Part shown: in pieces, positions 1-7,123 of the stretch | Position numbering within the stretch: position 1 is the first letter of the stretch | Layout: each line of letters opens with the position of its first letter | Assembly: GCA_900541175.1 (NCBI GenBank) | Contig: UQIT01000041.1 | Span: 1 to 15,063, forward strand | DNA: 15,063 nucleotides | Reading direction: 5' to 3' | Source of the DNA: an uncultured Collinsella sp. | GTDB taxonomy: Bacteria > Actinomycetota > Coriobacteriia > Coriobacteriales > Coriobacteriaceae | Made by a program: the position numbers and the translations under genes | Notes under the pieces: model-generated | Databases searched by the model: none | The model's input: only the letters and a program-made list of their open reading frames with translations | What the model was told of the DNA's origin: nothing

Positions 1-2141
1 CCTCCTCACCCGCCTCCCCTTCTGTGCCCGGGCCGCCTCCCGCCGACCAGCCGACCGAGAAGCCGGCACCGCGCACACGCCGTCGCACAGTTACTAAGGC
101 CGATCAGGTTGCCGATCAGGTAACCCCCGAGCTCACCGAGGCTTCGGTTCGTTCTGCGGCAGGGGAGGGCGCATCGCCTGTTGAGCCCGCTGCGCCTGTC
201 GAGGCCAGCGAAGTTCCCGTTGTCGATCCGGCTTTGCGCCCGCACCGTCGCGGTCGCAAGCCTAAGGCCTTCGTCGAGGCAGAGAAGGCCGCAGCCGCAG
301 CCGCAGCCGCTCGGGATGCTGCGGCGAACGCCGAGTCTGCAACCGCTGCCGATGCACCCGTCCAGGATGCTACGACTTCCGAGGCCGCTCCCGCCGATGT
401 CGAGCCCGCCGACGTCCGTCCTGGTCGCAGCCATCGTACTGCTGCTAAGCGCACGTCCAAGGCCAAGGCTGCCAAGAAGGGTGCGTCCGAGGATTCCGCC
501 GAGACGACCGCCGATGCATCGACTGATGCCGCCGAGCCCCAAGACGTCGAACAGTCTGCGTCCGAGAAGCCCAAGCGCGGTCGTAAGAAGTCCGCTAAGG
601 CCAAGGCGTCCGAGCAGCAGGCTGATGCCGAAGCGCAGATTGATTCCGGCGCCGAGGCCAATGACGCCGCTGCGGCCAATGCCGGCGCCGCCGCAACCGA
701 TGGTGCCGCCCCCGCTGAGGGCGAAGACGGCACTCGTTCCAACCGTCGCCAGCACAAGCGCAACGAGGAGCGCAACGATCGCAAGGACGAGCGCAACAAC
801 GACCGTCGCAACCGTCAGCGCGATCGCAAACAGCGCAACAAGGAGCGCAACGCCGCCCCCACCGAGCCCACGCTTTCGCGTGAGGAGCTCGCGGCCATGA
901 AGGTCGCCGAACTGCGCGAGAAGGCCAAGGAGTTCGAGATCGAGACGACCGGCAAGAAGAAAGCCGAGCTCGTCGAGGAGATCTACGTCACCGCCGCGAA
1001 GGCCGAGGGCTTCCGCGACATCAAGGGCATTCTGCAGATTCGTCCGGACAGCTCCGGTATCATCCATGCCCACGGTTACATGAAGTCCAACGACGACGCC
1101 TTCGTCCCCGCCTACCTCATCCGCTCCGCGCGTCTGCGCACGGGCGACGTCATCGAGGGCTCGCTTCGTCCTTCGCGCGGCGGCGACAAGCGCGCCGGCC
1201 TCGCCAAAATCACGACCGTCAACGGTCTGGACCCCGAGCAGATTCGCAACCGTCCCAAGTTCGGCGACCTCACCCCAGTCTATCCCAACGAGCCGCTGCG
1301 CATGGAGCACGGCAAGGACTCCATTACCGGTCGCGCCATCGACATCGTGTCGCCGATTGGCAAGGGTCAGCGTGGCCTGATCGTGTCCCCGCCCAAGGCC
1401 GGCAAGACCACGATCCTCAAGAAGATCTGCCAGTCTATCTCGATTAACAACCCCGAGGTGCACCTCATCTGTCTGCTCGTCGACGAGCGCCCCGAAGAGG
1501 TCACTGATATGCAGCGTTCCATCAAGGGCGAGGTTGTGGCGTCGACCTTCGATATGCCCGCCGACAACCACACTCGCGTGGCAGAGCTCGTCATCGAGCG
1601 CGCCAAGCGCATTGTGGAACTGGGCGGCGATGTTGTGGTGGTGCTCGACTCCATTACGCGTCTTGCCCGCGCCTACAACTTGGCGGCGCCCGCCTCGGGC
1701 CGCATCCTTTCGGGCGGCGTCGATTCGGCGGCCCTGTATCCTCCCAAGCGCTTCCTGGGCGCAGCCCGTAATATCGAGAACGGTGGCTCGCTCACCATCC
1801 TGGCCTCTGCCCTCATCGACACCGGTTCCAAGATGGACGAGGTCATCTTCGAGGAGTTCAAGGGTACCGGCAACATGGAGCTTAAGCTCGACCGCGACCT
1901 GGCCGACCGCCGCATCTTCCCGGCTATCGACCCCGTTGCCTCCGGTACGCGCAACGAGGACCTGTTGGTCGACGAGCAGATGCGTCCGTTTGTCTTTGGC
2001 CTGCGTCGCATTCTTGCCGGCATGAACAACACCGAGCGCGCGGCCGCATCGTTTATCAAGGGTCTTAAGGGCACCAACACCAACCAGGAGTTCCTGGTGC
2101 GTTCGGCCAAAAAGCACAGCGACTACGAGCAGACGTTCTAG
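1..2141 (+). CDS. rho: Transcription termination factor Rho, 5' end cut by the window
   Basis: Rho is a hexameric RNA-dependent ATPase/helicase that binds nascent RNA in the cytoplasm and releases RNA polymerase. Residue numbers here count from the GTG at 24. Reading order: a low-complexity Ala/Lys/Glu region (about 1-235), an Arg/Asn-rich basic stretch (about 238-277), a Rho N-terminal helical domain (about 284-325, LSREELAAMKVAELREKAKE), a cold-shock-like RNA-binding domain (about 335-410), then the ATPase core. The core has Walker A PPKAGKTT near 456, Walker B VVVVLDS near 536-543, and the family block DTGSKMDEVIFEEFKGTGNM. The frame is open to base 3 with no stop, so the true start lies upstream and the GTG at 24 is probably internal. 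The stop is TAG at 2139-2141. The N-terminal insertion is far longer than in E. coli Rho (419 aa in total), as is common in actinobacteria. The identification is very secure. Confidence 0.97.
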   Translation, partial: SSPASPSVPGPPPADQPTEKPAPRTRRRTVTKADQVADQVTPELTEASVRSAAGEGASPVEPAAPVEASEVPVVDPALRPHRRGRKPKAFVEAEKAAAAAAAARDAAANAESATAADAPVQDATTSEAAPADVEPADVRPGRSHRTAAKRTSKAKAAKKGASEDSAETTADASTDAAEPQDVEQSASEKPKRGRKKSAKAKASEQQADAEAQIDSGAEANDAAAANAGAAATDGAAPAEGEDGTRSNRRQHKRNEERNDRKDERNNDRRNRQRDRKQRNKERNAAPTEPTLSREELAAMKVAELREKAKEFEIETTGKKKAELVEEIYVTAAKAEGFRDIKGILQIRPDSSGIIHAHGYMKSNDDAFVPAYLIRSARLRTGDVIEGSLRPSRGGDKRAGLAKITTVNGLDPEQIRNRPKFGDLTPVYPNEPLRMEHGKDSITGRAIDIVSPIGKGQRGLIVSPPKAGKTTILKKICQSISINNPEVHLICLLVDERPEEVTDMQRSIKGEVVASTFDMPADNHTRVAELVIERAKRIVELGGDVVVVLDSITRLARAYNLAAPASGRILSGGVDSAALYPPKRFLGAARNIENGGSLTILASALIDTGSKMDEVIFEEFKGTGNMELKLDRDLADRRIFPAIDPVASGTRNEDLLVDEQMRPFVFGLRRILAGMNNTERAAASFIKGLKGTNTNQEFLVRSAKKHSDYEQTF

Positions 2142-2178
2142 GTTGTCATCCACACGCAGCGATAGTCATCAATGCGAT

Positions 2179-2212
2179 AAAGGGTCGGGGCTTTGAGCCT
2201 CGGCCCTTTTCC
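2179..2212 (+). terminator. Hairpin terminator after rho
   Basis: A 14-bp stem (2179-2192 with 2196-2209, two G-U pairs) closes on a 3-base loop and is followed by TTTTCC. The T tract is short, so termination may be partial. It lies 38 bases after the rho stop and before the next promoter. Confidence 0.75.
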
Positions 2213-2454
2213 ATATCGCCGCTCCGCACTTATTTTTGACCATAAGACTGGCAAGCAGCAGGTTTCCCGTTTCAATCCGACATCGTCGCTTGCAATCGAC
2301 AGGGCGGTTTCGCATAATAGCTTTTAAGCTTCGCGACGGAAAACGCAGATGAAACGAACCATATACCGTTGCTTTGGGGCATAGCCCCGCTTCATCTTCT
2401 CTCGCGCAGCCAACTGAATGATGCGATTTGGGTGCTGGAAGATGGGGAGAGCTC
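2213..2454 (+). other. Intergenic leader between rho and the membrane-hairpin gene
   Basis: About 240 bases (313 from the rho stop) without a supportable gene. It is richer in A and T than its surroundings in the first half. It holds the promoter at 2290-2318 and then an untranslated leader of about 130 bases. The leader contains a small perfect hairpin, GGGGC-ATA-GCCCC (2376-2388), but I do not recognise any known riboswitch. A Shine-Dalgarno GGGGAG at 2444-2449 precedes the next ATG by five bases. Confidence 0.5.
2290..2318 (+). promoter_or_regulatory. Sigma70-like promoter for the two-gene unit at 2455-4294
   Basis: The -35 box is TTGCAA (2290-2295, 4 of 6 consensus) and the -10 box is CATAAT (2313-2318, 5 of 6), with an ideal 17-base spacer. 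It sits after the rho terminator and predicts a start near 2325. Called by eye; no transcript data. Confidence 0.5.
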
Positions 2455-3837
2455 ATGGCTTCTTCTGATGCAACACAACGAGCAGTCCTTGCCGGACTTT
2501 CGTGCGGGATCGGCCTTGCCGCTCCCGTGGTTATGTATGCCGCGACGCTGCCGTTTTCGTCGGTGAATGAGACGGTCGTGGCGGGTGCGGTTCCCTTCGC
2601 CGTGGGCGCGGTGGCGGGCGTGGGTATCTATGCCGCCTCGCTGGGTATCTCCGAGTATCGTGCGCAGCGTGAAGAGCGTCTGTTCCAGCCCAATGCCATG
2701 GGCGGTGCCGCCAATCTCAATCAGCATCAAAGCGAGTTCAAGACCGCCTCGATTCCAGCTCAGCAGCAGGATGCGACTCCTTACGCTGCGGCTTCTGCTT
2801 CTCAGGCTCAGTCGGAGCAGTCTACCTCGGCATTCCTTTCCGGCCTGACTGGTGCGTTCCAGCGCCGTCATGCCGATGATGGTGTCCCTACCATCGCTCG
2901 AGCCGCAGATGCTATGGACGAGGACGAGGCTTGGTCCATGATCGACAGTATGCTCGACGACGATTCGCCGGTGAGTTGCGACCCTGCACACTCGCGCGAC
3001 GTCTATCAAGTCGCCATCGACGAGCTCACCAACGGCGGGCAGACCGGCTCCTTCAATCGCGACGACATCGCCGCCGCGGCACGCGCCGTGTCTGGCTCCC
3101 AGGCCGCCCCTGCGGGCAGCACAGCGGCTTTCGTGGCACTCGTCGCCAACGCGGCAGCCAATAACGCCTACAGCGCTACCTCGGCGGACGCGAACGCTTC
3201 TGCCGACAATTCGTACGTTGATGAAGCCATGACCGTGGACGAGGAGGCCGTTGCCGCCCGCCGTGCCGCCGAAAGCTCGCTTTGGGGCGCTCCTGCCCAG
3301 CAGCAGGCGGCTGAGGCTGCGCCGTACAACGCAAACCTCGCCAGCATGCCTATCATCTCCGGTGCTGCGGACATCGATCTCGATGACCTCGATGAGCCTG
3401 CAGCCATCACCGCATCGATTGATGCCCAAGATCGCATCGACACCGGCGACCTTCCGGACGCCTCGCTCGAGGTTGATGTTCCCATGGCCGATTACTCGGG
3501 CCACGAGGACATGTGGGCCGCCGCCACCGCGATTCTGGATGAGATTGTCGAGCCCGCTCCCGTCGCTGCCCCTCGGCCTGCTGCCCCCGCCTATGTCGGC
3601 CGTCACAGCGCTGTGTTCCCCGAGGATACCGCCCGTATCTCGCGTGAGAGCATTGAGCGGGCCGAGGCTATTGCCGCCGGCATTATGGAAAATCGTCGTC
3701 ACGAGCGCGTCAATCAGATCCTCGAGGAAGAGATCGAGCGCCTGCAGTCCTCTACCGCCAAGCGTACGGGCCGTGCCTATCTGAGCGTTATCGAGGGCGG
3801 TACCGCCAGCTTCGCGCCGCTCCGCGCGGAGGCATAA
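2455..3837 (+). CDS. Unknown protein with N-terminal membrane hairpin and long acidic Ala-rich domain
   Basis: I do not recognise this 460-residue protein. Two hydrophobic segments (about 10-32 and 41-63) are separated by a short polar turn. A basic patch (YRAQREER, 68-75) follows the second, so by the positive-inside rule both ends should be cytoplasmic. Most of the rest is Ala-, Gln- and Asp-rich and probably disordered, with acidic clusters such as DEDEAWSMIDSMLDDD. Near the C-terminus is a charged helical stretch that could form a coiled coil (SRESIERAEAIAAGIMENRR onward), ending in a conserved-looking YLSVIEGG tail. The ATG at 2455 is chosen over the in-frame TTG at 2428 because GGGGAG lies five bases upstream. 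It is followed after 7 bases by the VanZ-family gene, so the two are probably co-transcribed. It could be a membrane-anchored scaffold or envelope/division protein, but nothing in the sequence proves a function. Confidence 0.85.
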   Translation: MASSDATQRAVLAGLSCGIGLAAPVVMYAATLPFSSVNETVVAGAVPFAVGAVAGVGIYAASLGISEYRAQREERLFQPNAMGGAANLNQHQSEFKTASIPAQQQDATPYAAASASQAQSEQSTSAFLSGLTGAFQRRHADDGVPTIARAADAMDEDEAWSMIDSMLDDDSPVSCDPAHSRDVYQVAIDELTNGGQTGSFNRDDIAAAARAVSGSQAAPAGSTAAFVALVANAAANNAYSATSADANASADNSYVDEAMTVDEEAVAARRAAESSLWGAPAQQQAAEAAPYNANLASMPIISGAADIDLDDLDEPAAITASIDAQDRIDTGDLPDASLEVDVPMADYSGHEDMWAAATAILDEIVEPAPVAAPRPAAPAYVGRHSAVFPEDTARISRESIERAEAIAAGIMENRRHERVNQILEEEIERLQSSTAKRTGRAYLSVIEGGTASFAPLRAEA

Positions 3838-3844
3838 CTTCTGC

Positions 3845-4294
3845 ATGGTTAAGATCAATCGAAAATGGGCGGTTGTAACCTGCCTGATGGCGCTCTTGAT
3901 CTGGGGCAATTCGCTAGTTCCCGGCTCGGGGTCGGGCTCGCTGAGCCTAACGGTCATGGAAGCTATCCGCGGTTTCCTACACGGCGTGGGACTTCCATAT
4001 GAATGGGTGACCAACTTTGTTGTTCGCAAGTGCGCGCATTTTACCGAGTATATGGTGCTCGGCATCTTGGCAACGCACGCCTTTGATTTTGAGGGCCGGC
4101 GCACCTTTGACGTGCTGCTGCCCACGGCGGTGTTCCTGCTGCTGATTCCCTCGATCGACGAGACGATTCAGCTCTTTGTGCCGGGACGCGCCGGCATGAT
4201 CACCGATGTGATGATCGACTGCTGTGGAGCGGCAACGGGCGTTGTGCTCCGATATCTCTTACGGTCGCTGATGTGCGCCAAAAAGGCCGCCTAG
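3845..4294 (+). CDS. VanZ-family integral membrane protein
   Basis: A 149-residue membrane protein carrying the two signature blocks of the VanZ-like family: RKCAHFTEYMVLGIL (61-75), and DETIQLFVPGR followed by GMITDVMIDCCGA (105-129). About four hydrophobic segments are visible (near 8-24, 64-80, 88-104 and 121-140), typical of a single-domain VanZ. Enterococcal VanZ gives low-level teicoplanin resistance by an unsettled mechanism. Most chromosomal homologues are uncharacterised, so resistance should not be assumed here. The start is ATG 3845. GGAGG (3828-3832), inside the end of the upstream gene, is the likely ribosome site at a rather long spacing of 12. It is second in a unit with the membrane-hairpin gene. 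Its TAG stop (4292-4294) lies inside the terminator stem. Confidence 0.92.
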   Translation: MVKINRKWAVVTCLMALLIWGNSLVPGSGSGSLSLTVMEAIRGFLHGVGLPYEWVTNFVVRKCAHFTEYMVLGILATHAFDFEGRRTFDVLLPTAVFLLLIPSIDETIQLFVPGRAGMITDVMIDCCGAATGVVLRYLLRSLMCAKKAA

Positions 4295-4325
4295 GACGTA
4301 TTGTTTGGTCCTAGGCGGCTTTTTT
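4286..4325 (+). terminator. Strong, probably bidirectional terminator between vanZ-like and ROK genes
   Basis: A perfect 12-bp stem (GCCGCCTAGGAC 4286-4297 with 4308-4319) has a 10-base loop and then T4320-4325. Weaker A-T/G-T pairs extend the stem further. On the minus strand the same hairpin is followed by a five-T run (from the As at 4280-4284), so it can also stop transcripts of the convergent kinase gene. The VanZ stop codon is embedded in the left arm. Confidence 0.9.
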
Positions 4326-4407
4326 ATTTGAGGGCTTATATGGGGCGTGGTGGCGTCGTTCCGTAGGTTGGATTTGCCGAGCGCGCCACGCCCTGTGGGT
4401 GCGTCTG

Positions 4408-5298
4408 CTACTGAAGCGCCTGTGCGCCCAGGGCCAGGCAGCCCATGATGCCCTGCTTGCCCTCGAGGCTGTTGTTGACGATGTAGTTATCGATGTCGTT
4501 GACCTCGGGCGTGACGATATAGCCGTTGAGCATCTCGGCGCACTTTTTGCGTGCGAGCGGCACGATGGGGGTGTGGTCGGCCACGCCGCCGCCGATGATG
4601 ATCTTTTGCGGCGCGTAGCACAGCGTGTAGGTCATGAGCGCCTGTGCCAGATAGCCGGCGAGCAGGTCCATGGCTTCCGGGTCATCGGCCATGTCTCCGG
4701 CGCTCTTGCCATCCCAGCGCTTTTTAACGCCGGGGCCGGCGATGAGGCCCTCTAGGCAGTTGTCGTGGAAGGGGCAGGCGCTATGCTCGCCGATGGTGTC
4801 GCGCGGGTCGCGCGTGACCAGGATGTGGCCGGCCTCGGGATGCATCATGCCGTGCACGAGCTTACCGCCCGAGAGCACGCCGGCGCCCACGCCGGTGCCG
4901 ATGGTCAGGTAGACCACATCGGTAAGGCCCTTGGCGCAACCAAACGTGACCTCGCCCAGGCAGGCGACGTTGACGTCGGTATCGTAGCCGCAGGGGATAT
5001 TGAGCTCGTTTTGGATAGTGCCCAGCAGGTCAAAGTAGCGCCATGCCGTTTTGGGCGTCTCCAGGATCTTGCCGTATTGGGGCGAGGCGGGGTTGACTGC
5101 GGTAGGGCCAAAGGCGCCAATGCCCAGCGCGGCGATGCCCTTGTCGGCAAACCATGCGTTGACGGCCTCGACGGTCTCCTGCGGGGTCGTGGTCGCGATC
5201 TGCTCACGCTCCAGGACCGTGCCGTCTGCATAGCCCGTGGCGCAGACCATCTTGGTGCCGCCGGCCTCGAGCGCTCCGATAAGCTGCTGCTCTGCCAT
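4408..5298 (-). CDS. ROK-family sugar kinase, fructokinase type
   Basis: A cytoplasmic ATP-dependent sugar kinase of 296 residues, the usual ROK length. The N-terminal phosphate-binding block reads LEAGGTKMVCA (10-20), the wording typical of the ScrK/YdhR fructokinase branch. The expected catalytic base is Asp108 in DTDVNVACLGE. The second nucleotide loop is TIGTGVGAGVLSGG (132-145). A structural zinc site is visible as EAGH (His158) with CPFHDNC (Cys175, His178, Cys181). That His-Cys-His-Cys pattern belongs to the fructokinase branch rather than to glucokinases with CxCGxxGC. There is no N-terminal helix-turn-helix, so it is an enzyme, not a ROK repressor. AGAGAGGA lies just upstream of ATG 5298. 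It is a single-gene unit, separated from the aminotransferase by a terminator. Fructose is the likely substrate; mannose or another hexose is possible. Confidence 0.92.
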   Translation of the reverse strand: MAEQQLIGALEAGGTKMVCATGYADGTVLEREQIATTTPQETVEAVNAWFADKGIAALGIGAFGPTAVNPASPQYGKILETPKTAWRYFDLLGTIQNELNIPCGYDTDVNVACLGEVTFGCAKGLTDVVYLTIGTGVGAGVLSGGKLVHGMMHPEAGHILVTRDPRDTIGEHSACPFHDNCLEGLIAGPGVKKRWDGKSAGDMADDPEAMDLLAGYLAQALMTYTLCYAPQKIIIGGGVADHTPIVPLARKKCAEMLNGYIVTPEVNDIDNYIVNNSLEGKQGIMGCLALGAQALQ

Positions 5299-5374
5299 AA
5301 TATTCCTCTCTCTGGGACGAGTTGCTCCATGACTAAAGTATAGAGCTCTAAACCATTTAAGAAAGCGCTATAGA

Positions 5375-5414
5375 AAGAAGCCCCGCAACGCGGCGGGCGG
5401 TGCGGGGCTTCTTT
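5375..5414 (-). terminator. Terminator after the aminotransferase gene
   Basis: A perfect 14-bp stem (5375-5388 with 5401-5414) with a 12-base GC-rich loop. On the minus strand the descending arm ends in TTCTTTCTA. It lies 26 bases after the aminotransferase stop and upstream of the kinase gene, so the two minus-strand genes are probably separate units. Confidence 0.8.
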
Positions 5415-5439
5415 GGTTGCTTTAGTTGCCGGGCCGTCC

Positions 5440-6621
5440 TTACCCGCGCGGCTTGATTTTATCACGTAGCGACTTGAGGTTCTCCAGCGCCGCGTTAAGC
5501 GTCTCGTCTCGCTTGGCAAAGTGGAAACGAATCAGATGGTTGACGGGCTCGCGGAAGAAGCTCGAGCCGGGCACGGCGCCCACACCCACTTTAGACGCGA
5601 GGTCTTCACAGAACTCGAGGTCGCTGTCATAGCCAAACTCAGAGATGTCCATCATGACGTAGTAGGCGCCCTGCGGCACGTTATGCTCAAGACCGATGCT
5701 GTCGAGTCCCTGGCAGAACAGGTCGCGTTTGGCGGTATAGAGGTCAAGGACCTCATCGTAATAGCTGTCGTCGAATTTGAGGGCGGTGACGACGGCTTCC
5801 TGCAGGGGAGCGGCGGCGCCCACGGTGAGGAAGTCGTGGACCTTCTTGATGCGCTCGGTGATTTCGGCAGGGGCGATAGTGTAGCCCAGACGCCAGCCGG
5901 TGATGGAGTACGTCTTAGACAGCGAGCTGCAGCTGATGGTGCGCTCAAACATGCCGGGCAGCGTGGCCATATAGACGTGCTCGTGGGGCGCGTAGACGAT
6001 GTGCTCGTATACCTCGTCGGTGATGCAGTAGGCGTCGTACTTTTTGCAGAGGTCGGCGATAAAGGTGAGCTCCTCGCGCGTAAAGACCTTGCCGCAGGGG
6101 TTGGAAGGGTTGCACAGGACGATCGCCTTGGGATCGTTGTCGCGGAAGGCCGCCTCGAGGACCTCACGGTCGAAGTCAAAGGTGGGCGGGTTGAGCGGCA
6201 CATAGATGGGCTCGGCCCCCGAGAGAATGGTGTCAGCGCCGTAGTTCTCGTAGAACGGCGAGAAAATGACGACCTTGTCGCCAGGGTTCGTGACCGTCAT
6301 CATGGCGGCCATCATGGCCTCGGTGGAGCCGCAGGTGACTACGATATTCTCGTTGGGGTTCACCGGTATGCCCATAAAGTGCTCCTGTTTGGCGGCGAGT
6401 GCCTCGCGCATGGCCTGGGAGCCCCAAGTGATGGAGTACTGGTGATAGAGCGGCTTGGGATCGGCGGCGATGGTGCTCAGGCTGTTGAGCAGCTGCGCCG
6501 GGGGATCGAAGTCGGGGAAGCCCTGCGAGAGATTGACAGCGCCGTACTTATTGGAGATGCGTGTCATGCGGCGGATGACGGAATCGGTAAACGTTGCCGT
6601 GCGGTTGGAGAGTTCTTTCAT
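5440..6621 (-). CDS. Class I/II PLP-dependent aminotransferase
   Basis: A 393-residue fold-type I aminotransferase that moves an amino group between an amino acid and a 2-oxo acid. Visible landmarks: VNLSQGFPDFDPP (about 30-41), CNPSNPCGKV with the PLP-contacting Asn174, TDEVYEHIVY with Asp202 and Tyr205, the Schiff-base lysine Lys236 in SSLSKTYSITGWRLGY, and Arg365 in HLIRFHF for the substrate carboxylate. The NLSQGFPDF block is typical of the kynurenine/glutamine/methionine aminotransferase group, so an aromatic or methionine substrate is plausible. AspC-like activity or a malY-type role cannot be excluded. ATG 6621 is preferred over the upstream in-frame ATG at 6639 because GAAAGGA lies just before it. 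It diverges from the tRNA cluster and has its own terminator. Confidence 0.93.
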   Translation of the reverse strand: MKELSNRTATFTDSVIRRMTRISNKYGAVNLSQGFPDFDPPAQLLNSLSTIAADPKPLYHQYSITWGSQAMREALAAKQEHFMGIPVNPNENIVVTCGSTEAMMAAMMTVTNPGDKVVIFSPFYENYGADTILSGAEPIYVPLNPPTFDFDREVLEAAFRDNDPKAIVLCNPSNPCGKVFTREELTFIADLCKKYDAYCITDEVYEHIVYAPHEHVYMATLPGMFERTISCSSLSKTYSITGWRLGYTIAPAEITERIKKVHDFLTVGAAAPLQEAVVTALKFDDSYYDEVLDLYTAKRDLFCQGLDSIGLEHNVPQGAYYVMMDISEFGYDSDLEFCEDLASKVGVGAVPGSSFFREPVNHLIRFHFAKRDETLNAALENLKSLRDKIKPRG

Positions 6622-6705
6622 GCCGGTCCTTTCGAGCATTTGCAGTGGGGCAAGTTTACTCCTATGAAACCGGTGGGATTTGCTCGAAATGGTCTCGAAA
6701 AACTC

Positions 6706-6724
6706 TTTTCAAAATTCTTGAAAA
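6706..6724 (+). promoter_or_regulatory. AT-rich 19-bp dyad upstream of the tRNA promoter
   Basis: TTTTCAA (6706-6712) and TTGAAAA (6718-6724) form a perfect 7-bp inverted repeat around AATTC. With a predicted start near 6767 it covers roughly -61 to -43, the usual place of an UP element on stable-RNA promoters. It could instead be an operator for the divergent aminotransferase. Function is inferred from position only. Confidence 0.4.
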
Positions 6725-6731
6725 TTGGGGC

Positions 6732-6760
6732 TTGCATCGCGTGGCGTTCCTTGCAATAAT
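6732..6760 (+). promoter_or_regulatory. Promoter of the tRNA-His/Lys/Lys cluster
   Basis: The -35 box is TTGCAT (6732-6737) and the -10 box is AATAAT (6755-6760, 5 of 6), with a 17-base spacer. The -10 box ends 26 bases before the first tRNA base. An AT-rich element lies just upstream. Called by eye. Confidence 0.55.
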
Positions 6761-6786
6761 AGTCGAGCGCGAAGCGCACAGGACAC

Positions 6787-6864
6787 GGTGGGTGTAGCTC
6801 AGTTGGCTAGAGCGACGGGTTGTGGTCCCGTAGGTCGAGGGTTCGAGTCCCTTTACCCACCCCA
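6787..6864 (+). tRNA. tRNA-His (anticodon GTG)
   Basis: The cloverleaf folds fully. The acceptor stem is GTGGGTG with TACCCAC (one G-U pair) and the anticodon stem is ACGGG/CCCGT around TTGTGGT. The anticodon GTG is at 6822-6824, and the T arm carries TTCGAGT. The extra 5' G (6787) opposite C73 (6861) is the G-1:C73 pair that identifies bacterial tRNA-His. The CCA end is encoded (6862-6864). First gene of a three-tRNA cluster. Confidence 0.98.
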
Positions 6865-6886
6865 GTTCTTGCTTCGTGTTGATATC

Positions 6887-6962
6887 GGGTCGTTAGCTCA
6901 GTTGGTAGAGCAGGGGACTCTTAATCCCAAGGTCCAGGGTTCGACCCCCTGACGGCCCACCA
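6887..6962 (+). tRNA. tRNA-Lys (anticodon CTT), copy 1
   Basis: A 76-base tRNA: acceptor GGGTCGT with ACGGCCC (one G-U pair), D arm GCTC/GAGC, anticodon loop CTCTTAA with CTT at 6920-6922, T arm CAGGG/CCCTG around TTCGACC, discriminator A and encoded CCA. The top pair of the anticodon stem is a G27/A43 mismatch. It reads AAG codons. Identical to the copy at 7006. Confidence 0.98.
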
Positions 6963-6975
6963 CACGATATCTCCT

Positions 6976-7001
6976 CTAAAGTCCGCCACAACGGACTTTA
7001 G
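6976..7001 (+). other. Perfect hairpin between the two tRNA-Lys genes
   Basis: CTAAAGTCCG (6976-6985) and CGGACTTTAG (6992-7001) form a 10-bp stem with a 6-base loop. Only CTTT follows before the second tRNA starts at 7006. It may be a processing signal or a weak attenuating terminator that lowers expression of the second copy. Confidence 0.6.
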
Positions 7002-7005
7002 CTTT

Positions 7006-7081
7006 GGGTCGTTAGCTCAGTTGGTAGAGCAGGGGACTCTTAATCCCAAGGTCCAGGGTTCGACCCCCTGACGGCCCACCA
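7006..7081 (+). tRNA. tRNA-Lys (anticodon CTT), copy 2
   Basis: Base-for-base identical over 76 positions to the copy starting at 6887, with anticodon CTT at 7039-7041 and encoded CCA (7079-7081). The flanking bases differ, so the duplicated unit is essentially the tRNA itself, at a 119-base period. Last gene of the tRNA transcript. Confidence 0.98.
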
Positions 7082-7091
7082 AAGCAAGTTT

Positions 7092-7123
7092 AGACGGTCA
7101 ACGAGAGTTGGCCGTCTTTTTTT
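7092..7123 (+). terminator. Terminator of the tRNA cluster
   Basis: An 11-bp stem (7092-7102 with 7107-7117, one G-U pair) with a GAGA loop, followed by a seven-T run (7117-7123). A canonical intrinsic terminator 10 bases after the last tRNA. Confidence 0.92.

Noticed and set aside
289..312. GCAGCC tandem repeat in rho as a phase-variable microsatellite
   Set aside because: It is a six-base in-frame repeat encoding poly-Ala in a disordered region; copy changes would not shift the frame.
6..2153. Very long open frame on the minus strand opposite rho
   Set aside because: It is a GC-rich shadow of a certain gene. Its translation is low-complexity Gly/Leu/Arg with no family motif and no ribosome site.
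2376..2388. Leader hairpin as a riboswitch
   Set aside because: A lone 5-bp stem with no conserved riboswitch core nearby.
2392..4125. Minus-strand open frame opposite the membrane-hairpin and VanZ genes
   Set aside because: It runs across two opposite-strand genes; its composition is that of a shadow frame.
4343..4393. GGGCGTGG/CCACGCCC inverted repeat as a kinase terminator
   Set aside because: The stem is only 8 bp with a 35-base loop and no T run on the minus strand; the neighbouring hairpin at 4286-4325 is far better.
5337..5365. Promoter for the ROK kinase (TATACT on the minus strand, with a TAGAGCTCTA palindrome at 5341-5350)
   Set aside because: The -10 box is fair but no -35 better than 2 of 6 lies at 16-18 bases, and a 10-base palindrome is easily found by chance.
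6887..7081. Direct repeat as an attachment-site pair flanking an integrated element
   Set aside because: Both copies are complete tRNA genes only 119 bases apart, and no integrase or cargo lies between them.
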